The notes: generated by a model not told the origin, from the letters alone. A stretch of DNA of 6,742 nucleotides from Solobacterium sp. (GCA_017536845.1 JAFWCP010000050.1:1-6742); one strand, 5' to 3'; shown: positions 1 through 6,742, numbered from the stretch's first letter. Numbers and translations: made by a program.

Positions 1-628
1 AATCCTTCCGGCCGGTATCATAATAGACCGGAAATATGACGCCGTTGAGAACCCAGATATCGGAGGTGTCCGGCTGTCCGTTTTCATTTACCCGGCAGAC
101 AAGATAATCACCATCGCCATGCGGCGCATTGGCAAGATTGGTATGCAGCTTGTCGCCCCAGGCGGTTTCCACGGTGACGGAAATATCATTGGGAACATGC
201 ATGGCGTAATATGCGTCCGGTTCAGGACGGGTCCTGATCCTGATATACCTGTCCTTGACCGCAAAATCCTCGTCGCTCAGTTCACTGCCGTCAGGGTTTG
301 TATAGGTGGCCATGACCTTGGCCAGCTTTGACGTCCACATTTCATCAAAGTTTCCTTTCAGGACAACGCTGACCCCATCATCCGTAACGGTATAGTCCGT
401 AACCTCCAGGTCATTGTGGAACGATGTCTCTCTGGAAACCATCATGGCAAGCACCGTATAGTCCTGTTTACCGGTCAGAAACCATTCTTCATGGCTTATG
501 CCGAGATACTCTTTCAGGTCCATGGTCTTCTGCCGTGAAGCCTTTTCGTCTGCCGCTGCACAGGCGGAAACAGCCGGCGGCAAGGCAGATACCGCTGTTT
601 TTTTCATCCATTCTGTTTTCATCTTCAT
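1..628 (-). CDS. Putative lipoprotein of unknown family (C-terminus cut by window edge)
   Basis: The frame is open for 209 codons and runs off the left edge, so the C-terminus is missing. The N-terminus (MKMKTEWMKKTAVSALPP...) is basic, then has a short hydrophobic stretch ending in V-S-A-C, a plausible lipobox with Cys23 as the lipidated residue. The core is short and holds two prolines, so the signal is imperfect. The mature part is acidic, rich in Tyr, Asp and Thr, and looks like a soluble extracytoplasmic domain; I recognise no motif or family. The ATG at 628 is chosen because it overlaps the esterase stop as ATGA and has AGGGG six bases upstream (635-639); ATGs at codons 3 and 8 are alternatives. 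The overlap suggests co-translation with the esterase, so a shared surface role is inferred. The coding call is firm; the function is unknown. Confidence 0.8.
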   Translation of the reverse strand, partial: MKMKTEWMKKTAVSALPPAVSACAAADEKASRQKTMDLKEYLGISHEEWFLTGKQDYTVLAMMVSRETSFHNDLEVTDYTVTDDGVSVVLKGNFDEMWTSKLAKVMATYTNPDGSELSDEDFAVKDRYIRIRTRPEPDAYYAMHVPNDISVTVETAWGDKLHTNLANAPHGDGDYLVCRVNENGQPDTSDIWVLNGVIFPVYYDTGRKD

Positions 629-2424
629 TCTCTTCCCCTGTCTGTGTGATGCATCCTGTTCTTCTTTTGTCTGTATATGACTGCTGTAATGCAGACTGCG
701 AAAACTGCAGTTACCGGCAGGAGGATCCTGTATGTCTGCGGAACAGAATAATCCAGCTGCGCATAACAGCCGTTGAAATAATGCCGCAGGAGCGGTTCAA
801 TGCGCTTTCTGTTTTCGCCCTTGATATCGCTTTCCATATGAATCCTGCCTCCAAGGACCATTGTCCTTCTTTCTTTGCCGTCATAGCTGTCCCATGTATA
901 TTGTCCGGTGGAAGGATTGCCGTTTCTTACGAAACCGATCCACATCTGCTGGACGGCATCAGCGAGCTGTTCGTCATACTTCCCGCCTGTATAAATGATT
1001 TCCGACGGGTTGTTAAAGACATACGCAAGCTCCACGGCATGGCAGGCGCCGATGCTTTCTTCCGCACCTGGATAAGTCCAGTAATAGGTATAGACATTGT
1101 TGCCGTTTGCCGCATAATTCTCAGCCTGCTGCAATGCCGGAATCCGGAACAGCACTTCATTATAGAACTCTGTGAGCTGATCCGTCCTGTTTCCCTTCTG
1201 CATGGCCAGGAAAGCTTCCGTTTCGTTTTTTTCATCATCGGACAGTCTTCGGATATTGTTTTCATACATGACGGGGATCATGAAATCATATACCGGCTTT
1301 CCCGGCAATCCCGGAAATGTATATTCCATTTCCCATACCCAGTATCTGACTTCATCCGCATTGGTGCCGATCAGAAGGTCCGTATTTCTGACGTTTCGAC
1401 AGGCTTCATACAGGGCCAAGGGAATGACGATTCCGTCCCGTTCGGGAAAATTGTTGTAATCATTGAGCTTTTCGTTGGCCTTCCTGAGGTCCTCTTCGGA
1501 AAGGGCAATCAGCTCTTCCATCTTCGTACATCCCGTTTCCTCCAGAAGCATCTTCGTCAGATTTTGACATTCTTCTTTGCTGTAGGTCAAGGCAACAGAC
1601 CCGCTTTCGGCAATGATGCGCTGGAAAAGGCCTTCGGTATCATTCATGAGCGGCAGCAGGGAAACGCTTCCGGCGCCGGAGGATTCACCGCAGATCGTCA
1701 CATTCCCGGGATCACCGCCGAAGCCGGCAATATTTTTATGAATCCATTCCAGGGCACATTTCTGATCCAGCAGGCCGAGATTGCCGCTTTCCTGATACTC
1801 TTCGCCTCCTTCTACTGTTGACAAATCTATAAAGCCAAGAATTCCGGATCTGAATTCCACAGTGACAAGAATGATGTCATCAAACTTCTGAATCAGGTTA
1901 TGGCCGTCATAGATGGGATCGGATACCGCACCCCAGCCATAAGAGCCGCCATGGAAGAACACCATGACCGGTTTATCTTCTTCCGGGTTTGCTTCATTGA
2001 CCCATACGTTCAGGGTCAGGCAGTCTTCGCTTTGCGGGTAGTACGATCCCGGCTCGGAAGGCCACTCTGTCTGAATCGGCGAAGGTCCGAAATAATACGC
2101 TTCGAATACGCCTTCCTGATCGGGCGCCGGAACCGGCGGCTGCCAGCGTCTGTCACCGGTCGGGGGAAGGGCGTAAGGAATGCCTTTGTATGAAATGACC
2201 CCGTCGTAAACAAGGCCAACAAAGGTGCCGTTATGGCAGTGGACGGCAGGATCCAGAGAGTCAGTTATTTCATGGTTTTCCCCATACATGCCGGCTACCC
2301 TTTTTTTCATCTCTTCTTCCTGGACAGAGCAGGCGGCAAGCGTACAAACCGTGAAGAAAATCAGGATGGCTGATATCATCCCGGATGCTTTCCTTTGTTT
2401 CCGTTTTTTCATGTTCCGCTGCAT
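625..2424 (-). CDS. Type-B carboxylesterase (para-nitrobenzyl esterase-like), predicted membrane-anchored lipoprotein
   Basis: This 599-residue protein is an alpha/beta hydrolase of the carboxylesterase type-B family, which cleaves carboxylic esters; the natural substrate is unknown. Family landmarks occur in order: SEDCLTLNV (132-140), the oxyanion-hole HGG (158-160), FGGDPGNVTICGESSGAG with nucleophile Ser248 (235-252), GTNADE with probable acid Glu358, and GACHAVELAYVF with His462. The triad therefore appears complete. The N-terminus has a basic stretch, a hydrophobic core (about 16-31) and lipobox L-A-A-C with Cys32, so export and lipidation are predicted. Residues about 566-584 form a second hydrophobic segment followed by basic residues (RQKKNR), which looks like a C-terminal membrane anchor and is unusual in this family. 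The start is uncertain: ATG 2424 is only 2 nt from GGAGG, while Met5 (2412) is 14 nt away. The gene lies 40 nt after the DUF4256 gene and overlaps the next lipoprotein by 4 nt. Confidence 0.93.
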   Translation of the reverse strand: MQRNMKKRKQRKASGMISAILIFFTVCTLAACSVQEEEMKKRVAGMYGENHEITDSLDPAVHCHNGTFVGLVYDGVISYKGIPYALPPTGDRRWQPPVPAPDQEGVFEAYYFGPSPIQTEWPSEPGSYYPQSEDCLTLNVWVNEANPEEDKPVMVFFHGGSYGWGAVSDPIYDGHNLIQKFDDIILVTVEFRSGILGFIDLSTVEGGEEYQESGNLGLLDQKCALEWIHKNIAGFGGDPGNVTICGESSGAGSVSLLPLMNDTEGLFQRIIAESGSVALTYSKEECQNLTKMLLEETGCTKMEELIALSEEDLRKANEKLNDYNNFPERDGIVIPLALYEACRNVRNTDLLIGTNADEVRYWVWEMEYTFPGLPGKPVYDFMIPVMYENNIRRLSDDEKNETEAFLAMQKGNRTDQLTEFYNEVLFRIPALQQAENYAANGNNVYTYYWTYPGAEESIGACHAVELAYVFNNPSEIIYTGGKYDEQLADAVQQMWIGFVRNGNPSTGQYTWDSYDGKERRTMVLGGRIHMESDIKGENRKRIEPLLRHYFNGCYAQLDYSVPQTYRILLPVTAVFAVCITAVIYRQKKNRMHHTDRGRE

Positions 2425-2426
2425 TT

Positions 2427-2431
2427 CCTCC
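2427..2431 (-). promoter_or_regulatory. Ribosome binding site with atypical spacing (esterase)
   Basis: A perfect GGAGG lies in the 40-nt gap before the esterase. It is only 2 nt from the ATG at 2424 and 14 nt from the in-frame ATG at 2412. Neither distance is ideal (about 5-9 nt is usual), so the start codon remains ambiguous. Both choices keep the lipoprotein signal. Confidence 0.6.
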
Positions 2432-2464
2432 TTCCCAATGTTCCGCAGTCCTTAAAAGTCGTGA

Positions 2465-2986
2465 TTACACCAGGATATATCCCCGCCAGCCTCTCACAGA
2501 ATAATAGGAATCGGCACCGTTATGGAATGTAAATACTTTCCCGTAACGGCGCTCGCAGAACAGTGCCCCGCCAAGATCCCGGATGGCATGCGGGGTGGCG
2601 ATCCAGCTCGATGTTTTCAGATCGAATTCGCCAAGGCTCTGCAGGCGGCGGTAAAAGTCTTCATTCAGCAAGGATACGCCCATTTCCTCTGCCTGGCCAA
2701 GGGCACTGGCAGCCGGCGGGTTTTTAACCCTCTCTTGCCGCGCTTCTTCGTCATAGCACACGCTTCTTCTGCCTTTGGGGGATTCCTTTGCGCAGTCGCA
2801 GTAAATCAGTCTGCCTGTTTTTCCATCCAGTCCGATGGTATCCGGCTCGCCGCCGCTTTCTTCCATTTTTTCCAGTACGGCAAGAACTGTTGGATTCTCC
2901 AGCAGCCTGATTTCTGCAGTCTGCCAGTCGAGATCCGGATGGCGTGTCATATTCTCTTCAAACCTTTTCTTCAGGACTTCCAGCAT
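2465..2986 (-). CDS. DUF4256 domain protein
   Basis: This soluble protein of about 173 residues is covered end to end by the DUF4256 family, which has no known function. From Met at 2986, recognisable family blocks are GGEPD (45-49), a cysteine-containing block CAKESPKGRRSVCYD (65-79), KTSSWIATP (124-132), GGALFCERRYGKVF (139-152) and FHNGADSYYSVRGWRG (154-169). No signal peptide or membrane segment is visible, so it is probably cytoplasmic. The cysteines and the Asp/Glu/Arg pattern could suit an enzyme, but that is speculation. The frame stays open upstream to 3031, but the ATG at 2986 sits 8 nt after a perfect GGAGG; ATG 2992 (two residues longer) is only 2 nt from it. The start lies inside the preceding acetyltransferase gene (29-nt overlap), so the two are probably co-translated. 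Family assignment is from memory of typical sequences. Confidence 0.88.
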   Translation of the reverse strand: MLEVLKKRFEENMTRHPDLDWQTAEIRLLENPTVLAVLEKMEESGGEPDTIGLDGKTGRLIYCDCAKESPKGRRSVCYDEEARQERVKNPPAASALGQAEEMGVSLLNEDFYRRLQSLGEFDLKTSSWIATPHAIRDLGGALFCERRYGKVFTFHNGADSYYSVRGWRGYILV

Positions 2987-3587
2987 CTTCATTACCTCCG
3001 TTTGTTTCTTTCTGCCACAGCACGTTTTCATATTCCTGATGGCTTTCGATTGCCTTTCTTACATCAATCACGTAATCCACCACCGTGCAGTGGGCGTAAA
3101 TGTCATCGTAATATTCCCGGATTCTTTTCCCGCCAAAGGCTTCCATGGTTTTCCATGATGCGGGATTGTCCAGATCGGCATCCAGAAAGACATTCTCGAT
3201 GCCGTGGGCCGCACAGACCTTTAAGGCAAGATACAGATTGATGTTGTTATATCCTTTTCCCCGATCCGTCGGCCGGATCGAGTAACCAATATGGCCTCCG
3301 TATCGGCGCAGTCTTTCATTCAAGGCAAGACGGATATTGCACATGCCGACGATTTTTCGGTCGCTTTCCCGGACCAGGAAATACGTGCGTGCAGGCACCC
3401 GTTCCTCATCGGGCATCCTTTTCGCATCGGCATCCAGTTTTTTTAACCATCCTGCGTAATTTCCTTGATACCTCTGCAGGCCGCCGGTTCCGTTGATCTC
3501 TGAACCATATTCATCAAACTCTGTCACATAGGCAAGGGCATCTTCTTTCCTGGTGATATCCGGTGTTTCAAAATAAAATCGTTCCAT
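2958..3587 (-). CDS. GNAT-family N-acetyltransferase (COG3981-like)
   Basis: This is a predicted acetyl-CoA-dependent acetyltransferase of about 209 residues whose acceptor is unknown. From Met at 3587, the first half contains NGTGGLQRYQGNYAGWL (32-48) and RTYFLVRES (67-75). The GNAT core follows: a beta strand and GGHIGYSIRP leading into motif A, RPTDRGKGY (105-113), which binds the acetyl-CoA pyrophosphate. LDADLDNPASWKTMEAFG (135-152) is the family's motif-B region, and DDIYAHCTVVDYVIDV lies near the end. No signal peptide is present, so it is cytoplasmic. The frame extends to an ATG at 3734, but the ATG at 3587 has AGGG 7 nt upstream and begins the family-like sequence MERFYFETPD. The last residues are encoded in the region that overlaps the DUF4256 gene and look unlike family core sequence. 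A possible promoter sits just upstream. Confidence 0.9.
   Translation of the reverse strand: MERFYFETPDITRKEDALAYVTEFDEYGSEINGTGGLQRYQGNYAGWLKKLDADAKRMPDEERVPARTYFLVRESDRKIVGMCNIRLALNERLRRYGGHIGYSIRPTDRGKGYNNINLYLALKVCAAHGIENVFLDADLDNPASWKTMEAFGGKRIREYYDDIYAHCTVVDYVIDVRKAIESHQEYENVLWQKETNGGNEDAGSPEEKV
2995..2999 (-). promoter_or_regulatory. Ribosome binding site for DUF4256, inside the acetyltransferase gene
   Basis: A perfect GGAGG lies within the last codons of the acetyltransferase, reading Gly-Gly in that frame. It is 8 nt from the ATG at 2986 and 2 nt from the ATG at 2992. The spacing favours 2986 as the DUF4256 start. Confidence 0.65.
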
Positions 3588-3606
3588 AGCATTTCCCTGT
3601 GCAATC

Positions 3607-3612
3607 ATTATA
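3607..3612 (-). promoter_or_regulatory. Possible -10 element upstream of the acetyltransferase
   Basis: A perfect TATAAT lies 19 nt before the ATG at 3587, in the 133-nt gap after the kinase. Transcription from it would give a leader of roughly a dozen nucleotides that still holds the AGGG ribosome site. No good -35 is present at 16-18 nt; the best, TGGATT at 18 nt, matches 3 of 6. No terminator is obvious in the gap, so read-through from the kinase is also possible. Confidence 0.35.
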
Positions 3613-3720
3613 CGCAGTATATATGCAATGAATCCATGCCGTTTGAAGCATGCAGCACCCTTTTCGTATGAAAACAGCCGTTTCATCTTCATCATGAGGA
3701 AGGGACTGTTCTCGAAGGGC

Positions 3721-5277
3721 TTACAGCACCTCAATGGCCTTTTTCTCCAGCGGCAGTGCCTTCTTATAACGGGTCAGGAAGACATTGAAGCCGGCCACAT
3801 CGGCAGGATCGGCCATCAGGGTGGAAGACTTTGCCCGGGCAAATACCTTGCTGTCGAGATAGTCCGCCAGGCTTTCCCCTTCCTGTTTCCACAGCATATA
3901 GGCTGCGGCCAAAGCCATGCCGTATGGGCCGCCCTCGCCGGCTGTCTCCATGACGGATACCGGTGCACTGACTGCTGCCGACAGCATTCTCTGGCCGACT
4001 TCCGGGGTCTTAAAGAAACCGCCATGGCCATAGAGCTTTTCCACTTCAACGTGCTCGGTACGGGTCAGGATATCCATGCCGATCTTCAGGGTTGCCAGGG
4101 CGGAAAGCAGGTGTGTGCGCATGAAGTTGGCCAGCGTCATTCTGGCATTGGGCATGCGGGCAAAAACCGGCCGGCCTTCGTTGAGGTCCGTAATGCTTTC
4201 ACCGGCGTAATAGTTATAGCTCAGCAGGCCGCCGCCGTCGGTATCTCCTTCAAGGGCGATGCGGAACAGTTTCGTAAACAATTCGCCCCTGTCCGCCTGG
4301 ATGCCCATCAGATCACAGAATTCATAAAAGAGATTCACCCAGGCGTTGATGTCGCTGGTGCAGTTGTTGCAGTGGACCATCGCCACCGGCAGGCCGTCAG
4401 GTGTTGTCACCATGTCGATTTCCCGATGGACGCCAAGCTGCCGGTCTGTGACAAGCATGGCAAAATCGCTTGTGCCGGCGCTGACATTGCCGGTATGACA
4501 GCGCACCGAGTTGGTGGCGGTCATGCCGGTGCCGGCATCTCCTTCACATGGGGCAATGGGAATGCCTGCCTGCAGAACTCCGGAAGGATCCAGGAACAGA
4601 GCCCCTTCTTCCGTCAGGGTGCCGGCCTGCTCTCCTGCCGCAAGCACCCTGGGAAGGATTGTCCGCAGGCTGATGCCGGTCAGGGCCTGGAATTTCTGCA
4701 TCATGGTTTCATCATAATCAAGGGTGCTGCTGTCGATGGGGAACATGCCGGATGCTTCGCCGATGCCCATGACCTTTTCCCCGCTCAGCCGCCAGTGGAT
4801 GTATCCGGCCAGGGTCGTCAGATATGCAATGTCTTTGACATGTTCTTCACGGTTGAGGATGGCCTGATAGAGATGGGCAATGCTCCAGCGCTGGGGAATG
4901 TTGAAGCTGAACAATGCCGTCAGTTCTTCCGCCGCTTTGCCGGTAATCGTATTGCGCCAGGTACGGAATTCGCACAGCTGGTTTCCGTCTTTGTCAAACG
5001 GCAGATAGCCATGCATCATGCCGGAAATGCCGATGGCCCCGACCGTTGAAAGCTCCATGCCGTATTTTTCTTTGACGTCGTGTTTCAAGGCGGCAAAGCA
5101 AGCCTGCAGGCCGGCGTGCGCCGCTGATAAAGCATATGTCCAGATGCCGTCTGCAAACTGGTTTTCCCATTCATAGCCGCCGCCGGCAATGGGAGTATGG
5201 TTTTCATCAATCAGCACCGCCTTGATGCGGGTGCTGCCAAGTTCAATGCCGAGTACGGTTTTTGTCAGATTGATCAT
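3721..5277 (-). CDS. FGGY-family carbohydrate kinase (xylulokinase/ribulokinase-like)
   Basis: This 518-residue ATP-dependent kinase is predicted to phosphorylate a sugar or polyol in the cytoplasm. Family length is about 490-550, so it appears intact. The N-terminal ATPase-fold phosphate loop is [16 protein letters not shown] (9-24), followed by [11 protein letters not shown] (83-93) and FRTWRN (104-109). EGDAGTGM (245-252) contains the likely catalytic base Asp247, and [13 protein letters not shown] (263-275) begins the second domain. The FGGY C-terminal signature region is [20 protein letters not shown] (416-435), then [13 protein letters not shown] (447-459). Similar Bacillota proteins are annotated as xylulokinase, ribulokinase or simply 'ATPase', so the substrate cannot be set; L-ribulose or D-xylulose are reasonable guesses. 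ATG 5277 is preferred because it follows AGGAG by 11 nt and begins right before the phosphate loop; an ATG at 5304 lacks such a site. It has its own promoter and no sugar isomerase, epimerase or transporter beside it. Confidence 0.92.
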   Translation of the reverse strand: MINLTKTVLGIELGSTRIKAVLIDENHTPIAGGGYEWENQFADGIWTYALSAAHAGLQACFAALKHDVKEKYGMELSTVGAIGISGMMHGYLPFDKDGNQLCEFRTWRNTITGKAAEELTALFSFNIPQRWSIAHLYQAILNREEHVKDIAYLTTLAGYIHWRLSGEKVMGIGEASGMFPIDSSTLDYDETMMQKFQALTGISLRTILPRVLAAGEQAGTLTEEGALFLDPSGVLQAGIPIAPCEGDAGTGMTATNSVRCHTGNVSAGTSDFAMLVTDRQLGVHREIDMVTTPDGLPVAMVHCNNCTSDINAWVNLFYEFCDLMGIQADRGELFTKLFRIALEGDTDGGGLLSYNYYAGESITDLNEGRPVFARMPNARMTLANFMRTHLLSALATLKIGMDILTRTEHVEVEKLYGHGGFFKTPEVGQRMLSAAVSAPVSVMETAGEGGPYGMALAAAYMLWKQEGESLADYLDSKVFARAKSSTLMADPADVAGFNVFLTRYKKALPLEKKAIEVL

Positions 5278-5361
5278 GTCTTCAGCTTCTCCTTTGCATA
5301 TCATGGATTCCCGGTATGGTTATCTGCCGCTTCCGGATGAAAGAATTCTTTTTATGACGCT

Positions 5362-5381
5362 GCCTCCGCCTGAGGGAAGGC
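5362..5381 (-). other. Possible leader hairpin in the kinase 5' UTR
   Basis: In the kinase leader, GCCTTC and GGAGGC can pair as a 6-bp stem (one G-U) around an 8-nt loop. The same bases can form smaller alternatives, GCCT with AGGC or CCTC with GAGG. No U-run follows, so this is not a terminator. The alternatives could mean regulation, but the stem is short and may be chance. Confidence 0.25.
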
Positions 5382-5400
5382 TGTTTTTTCTGATAAAGAG

Positions 5401-5429
5401 ATTATAGCATGAGGCAATGGATATCTCCA
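5401..5429 (-). promoter_or_regulatory. Promoter of the FGGY kinase gene
   Basis: The -10 is a perfect TATAAT (5401-5406) preceded by TGC, an extended -10. The -35 candidate TGGAGA (5424-5429) matches TTGACA at 4 of 6 positions with an ideal 17-nt spacer. It lies just after the terminator of the upstream unit and points at the kinase. Transcription would start near 5394, giving a leader of about 117 nt. Confidence 0.75.
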
Positions 5430-5446
5430 TCCTGCAAAGAGCGTGC

Positions 5447-5474
5447 AAAACGCCCGGGCATCCTGTCCCGGGCG
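5447..5474 (-). terminator. Rho-independent terminator after the radical SAM gene
   Basis: On the minus strand CGCCCGGG and CCCGGGCG form a perfect 8-bp, all-GC stem around an 8-nt loop, followed directly by TTTT. It begins about 60 nt past the radical SAM stop and sits before the kinase promoter. The U-run is short, but position and stem strength support termination. The plus-strand direction has no T-run. Confidence 0.82.
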
Positions 5475-5535
5475 GCTGTCTGATCACACTGTTTTTCCGG
5501 TTGTATGCGATGCCGGCGTCTTATGAAGCTGTTTC

Positions 5536-6414
5536 CTAAAGGTCAAACAGGCTCATCTGCACCTGTTTTTCGGGGAATTCACTCATGAATCGAAAGCACT
5601 CCTGCGGATCCGCCAGCATGCCTGCATCCCTGCAGATTCTCTCAAAAATATTCCTGAGCTGCTTTGCCCGGGGGCTTGGCAGAACATAGGCATTGCCATA
5701 GCGGCGGATGTACTGTTCTTTTAAGCCGGGAAAATGGCGGTCCAGGGCGGCATAATAATATTCCCTGTCCCCTTCCCGCAGGGTCAGGCCCATGCCGAAA
5801 TCGATGACCCCTTTCACCCCGGCCCGAGCACATTCTTCCAGGATTGCAGTGACATTTTCGGGCGTATCGTTAAGAAACGGCAGGATGGGCGTCAGCCAGA
5901 CAATGGTCGGGATCCCCCTTTGATGCATTTCTTCAAGCACTTCAATCCGTCGTTTTGTATTGCAGACATTGGGTTCAAGGATATGGCAAAGTTCATCATC
6001 ATAGGTGGTCAGGGTCATCTGTACGACGCATTTTGCCGTCTGATTGATGGCATCGAGAAGGTCGATATCCTGCAGGATGCGGTCGGATTTGGTCTGGATG
6101 GCAGCCCCGAAGCCATATTGATGAATGATTTCAAGGCACTTCCTTGTCAGGCGCAGCTGCTCTTCACAGTGCATGTACGGGTCGGACATGGCACCGGTGC
6201 CGATCATGCACTTTTTCCGCCTGGAACGCAGTGCCTTTTCCAGCAGCTGCGGGGCGTTCTGCTTGACCTCAATATCTTCAAAGGCATGGGAAAACCTGTA
6301 GCACCTGCTCCTGCTGTCGCAGTAGATGCAGCCATGCGTGCATCCGCGGTAAATATTCATTCCTGTCTGGCCGTTATTGGCGGTCAGAATTCCTCTGGCG
6401 TTGACAAAATGCAT
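5536..6414 (-). CDS. SPL-family radical SAM protein (COG1533-like)
   Basis: This 292-residue cytoplasmic radical SAM protein resembles the SplB-like/Rv2578c group, related to spore photoproduct lyase by family name but mostly without known substrates. The signature CxxxCxxC is intact: Cys25, Cys29 and Cys32 in YRGCTHGCIYCDSR, which should hold a [4Fe-4S] cluster that cleaves S-adenosylmethionine. The group's GTGAMSDPYMHCE (72-84), IQTKSDRIL (106-114) and ILEPNVCNTKRRIEVL (145-160) blocks follow, with WLTPILPFLND (173-183) and a barrel strand VIDFGMGLTL later. The C-terminus ends in MSLFDL. Its length fits the group and it lacks extra cysteine clusters of the SPASM type. ATG 6414 is set by AGGAG 8 nt upstream and by the TGATG junction with the preceding acetyltransferase, which points to translational coupling. 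A terminator follows. The family is clear; the reaction is not. Confidence 0.92.
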   Translation of the reverse strand: MHFVNARGILTANNGQTGMNIYRGCTHGCIYCDSRSRCYRFSHAFEDIEVKQNAPQLLEKALRSRRKKCMIGTGAMSDPYMHCEEQLRLTRKCLEIIHQYGFGAAIQTKSDRILQDIDLLDAINQTAKCVVQMTLTTYDDELCHILEPNVCNTKRRIEVLEEMHQRGIPTIVWLTPILPFLNDTPENVTAILEECARAGVKGVIDFGMGLTLREGDREYYYAALDRHFPGLKEQYIRRYGNAYVLPSPRAKQLRNIFERICRDAGMLADPQECFRFMSEFPEKQVQMSLFDL

Positions 6415-6742
6415 CAGTTCAGCTCCTGTCCTGCTTCATATGCCCGGCGACTGCCGGCATGCTTTTCCATGACATCATAGCAAAGATAATCACCGTTGTC
6501 GGTCCTGATCGTATGATACGCCGTTGTGACATACCCGCGTTTAAGATACATCCCTTTGGCTGACAAGGAGGCGTCAAGGACAATGACGTCGGATTGTTTC
6601 CGGATGCTTTCTTCGGCAAAGTCCATCAGGAAACTGCCATACCCTTGATGCTGGCATTCAGGCAGCACAAACAGGCGGCCGACCTCATTGCCTGAGATGG
6701 TCACAGTACCGATGTATCTGCAGCAAGATTCGAGCAGATACA
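6414..6742 (-). CDS. GNAT-family N-acetyltransferase (N-terminus cut by window edge)
   Basis: Only the last 108 residues are present; the frame is open to the right edge, so the start lies outside. The visible part begins in a beta strand (YIGTVTISGNEVGRLFVLPE) and continues into GNAT motif A, CQHQGYGSFLMDFAE, whose Q-x-x-G-x-G loop binds acetyl-CoA. The later strand IVLDASLSAKGMYLKRGYV is the family's motif-B region, in which a residue near the end of the helix usually lies close to CoA. The C-terminus NGDYLCYDVMEKH is typical of small GNAT enzymes of about 150-170 residues. A GTG at 6704 is an unlikely start, because conserved strand sequence lies upstream of it. Its stop TGA shares one base with the radical SAM start, so the two are likely co-expressed. 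The acceptor is unknown, and small-molecule or protein acetylation are both possible. Confidence 0.87.
   Translation of the reverse strand, partial: YLLESCCRYIGTVTISGNEVGRLFVLPECQHQGYGSFLMDFAEESIRKQSDVIVLDASLSAKGMYLKRGYVTTAYHTIRTDNGDYLCYDVMEKHAGSRRAYEAGQELN

Noticed and set aside
424..1821. Plus-strand open frame of 465 codons
   Set aside because: It is antisense to the esterase, whose triad and family motifs are clear. Its own translation is rich in Phe, Ile, Arg and Cys without any domain pattern, as expected for a shadow frame.
2411..2446. 9-bp direct repeat ATGTTCCGC spaced 27 bp apart at the esterase start
   Set aside because: It is short, has two copies only, and no flanking similarity; probably chance.
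2522..3241. Plus-strand open frame of 239 codons
   Set aside because: It is antisense to the DUF4256 and acetyltransferase genes, which both match known families on the other strand.
3635..3652. Inverted repeat CATGC/GCATG with 8-nt loop between the kinase and acetyltransferase genes
   Set aside because: The stem is only 5 bp and no T-run follows on the minus strand, so neither a terminator nor an operator is supported.
3588..3734. 49-residue upstream extension of the acetyltransferase frame, reaching into the kinase 3' end
   Set aside because: The ATG at 3587 has a well-placed ribosome site and begins family-like sequence. The extension has no domain features and contains a likely -10 element.
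3628..5049. Plus-strand open frame of 473 codons
   Set aside because: It is antisense to the FGGY kinase, is low in recognisable motifs, and has His/Gln/Gly-rich composition typical of the reverse of a coding strand.
5340..5351. 12-bp perfect palindrome AAAGAATTCTTT as an operator
   Set aside because: One such palindrome is expected by chance in a window of this length, and I recognise no matching regulator. It is mentioned only as part of the kinase leader.
5734..6480. Plus-strand open frame of 248 codons
   Set aside because: It is antisense to the radical SAM gene with its intact CxxxCxxC motif and shows no domain of its own.

Overview
This window looks like ordinary chromosomal DNA from a Gram-positive bacterium, most likely a host- or gut-associated member of the Bacillota (Erysipelotrichia- or Clostridia-like). 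The reasons are strong GGAGG-type ribosome binding sites, TATAAT promoters, lipobox signal peptides, and families common in that phylum (DUF4256, a COG3981-type acetyltransferase, an SPL-type radical SAM protein, an FGGY kinase opening [16 protein letters not shown]). The base composition looks mid-range by eye. The placement is an inference, and I cannot name a genus. I see no tRNA, rRNA, CRISPR array, insertion sequence or phage gene.

All seven genes lie on the minus strand, so transcription runs from high to low coordinates. At the right edge, the C-terminal part of a GNAT acetyltransferase (6414-6742, cut by the window) joins an SPL-family radical SAM protein (5536-6414) through a TGATG stop/start. 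A perfect 8-bp GC hairpin followed by TTTT (5447-5474) ends that unit. Next, a good extended -10 promoter (5401-5429) and a leader of about 117 nt serve a stand-alone FGGY carbohydrate kinase (3721-5277). After a 133-nt gap with a possible promoter come a second GNAT acetyltransferase (2958-3587) and a DUF4256 protein (2465-2986), whose start lies inside the acetyltransferase gene. Forty bases on, a type-B carboxylesterase with a lipoprotein signal and a C-terminal membrane segment (625-2424) overlaps by ATGA with an unrecognised lipoprotein (1-628, cut by the left edge).

Three pairs of genes appear to be translationally coupled (GNAT/radical SAM, GNAT/DUF4256, esterase/lipoprotein), while the kinase stands alone. 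The pairs do not form one recognisable pathway. The most distinctive element is the esterase/lipoprotein pair: a surface hydrolase with an intact-looking catalytic triad and possible attachment at both ends, coupled to a secreted protein of unknown function. I found no clear evidence of a new defence system or mobile system. Several long open frames on the plus strand are antisense shadows of these genes.
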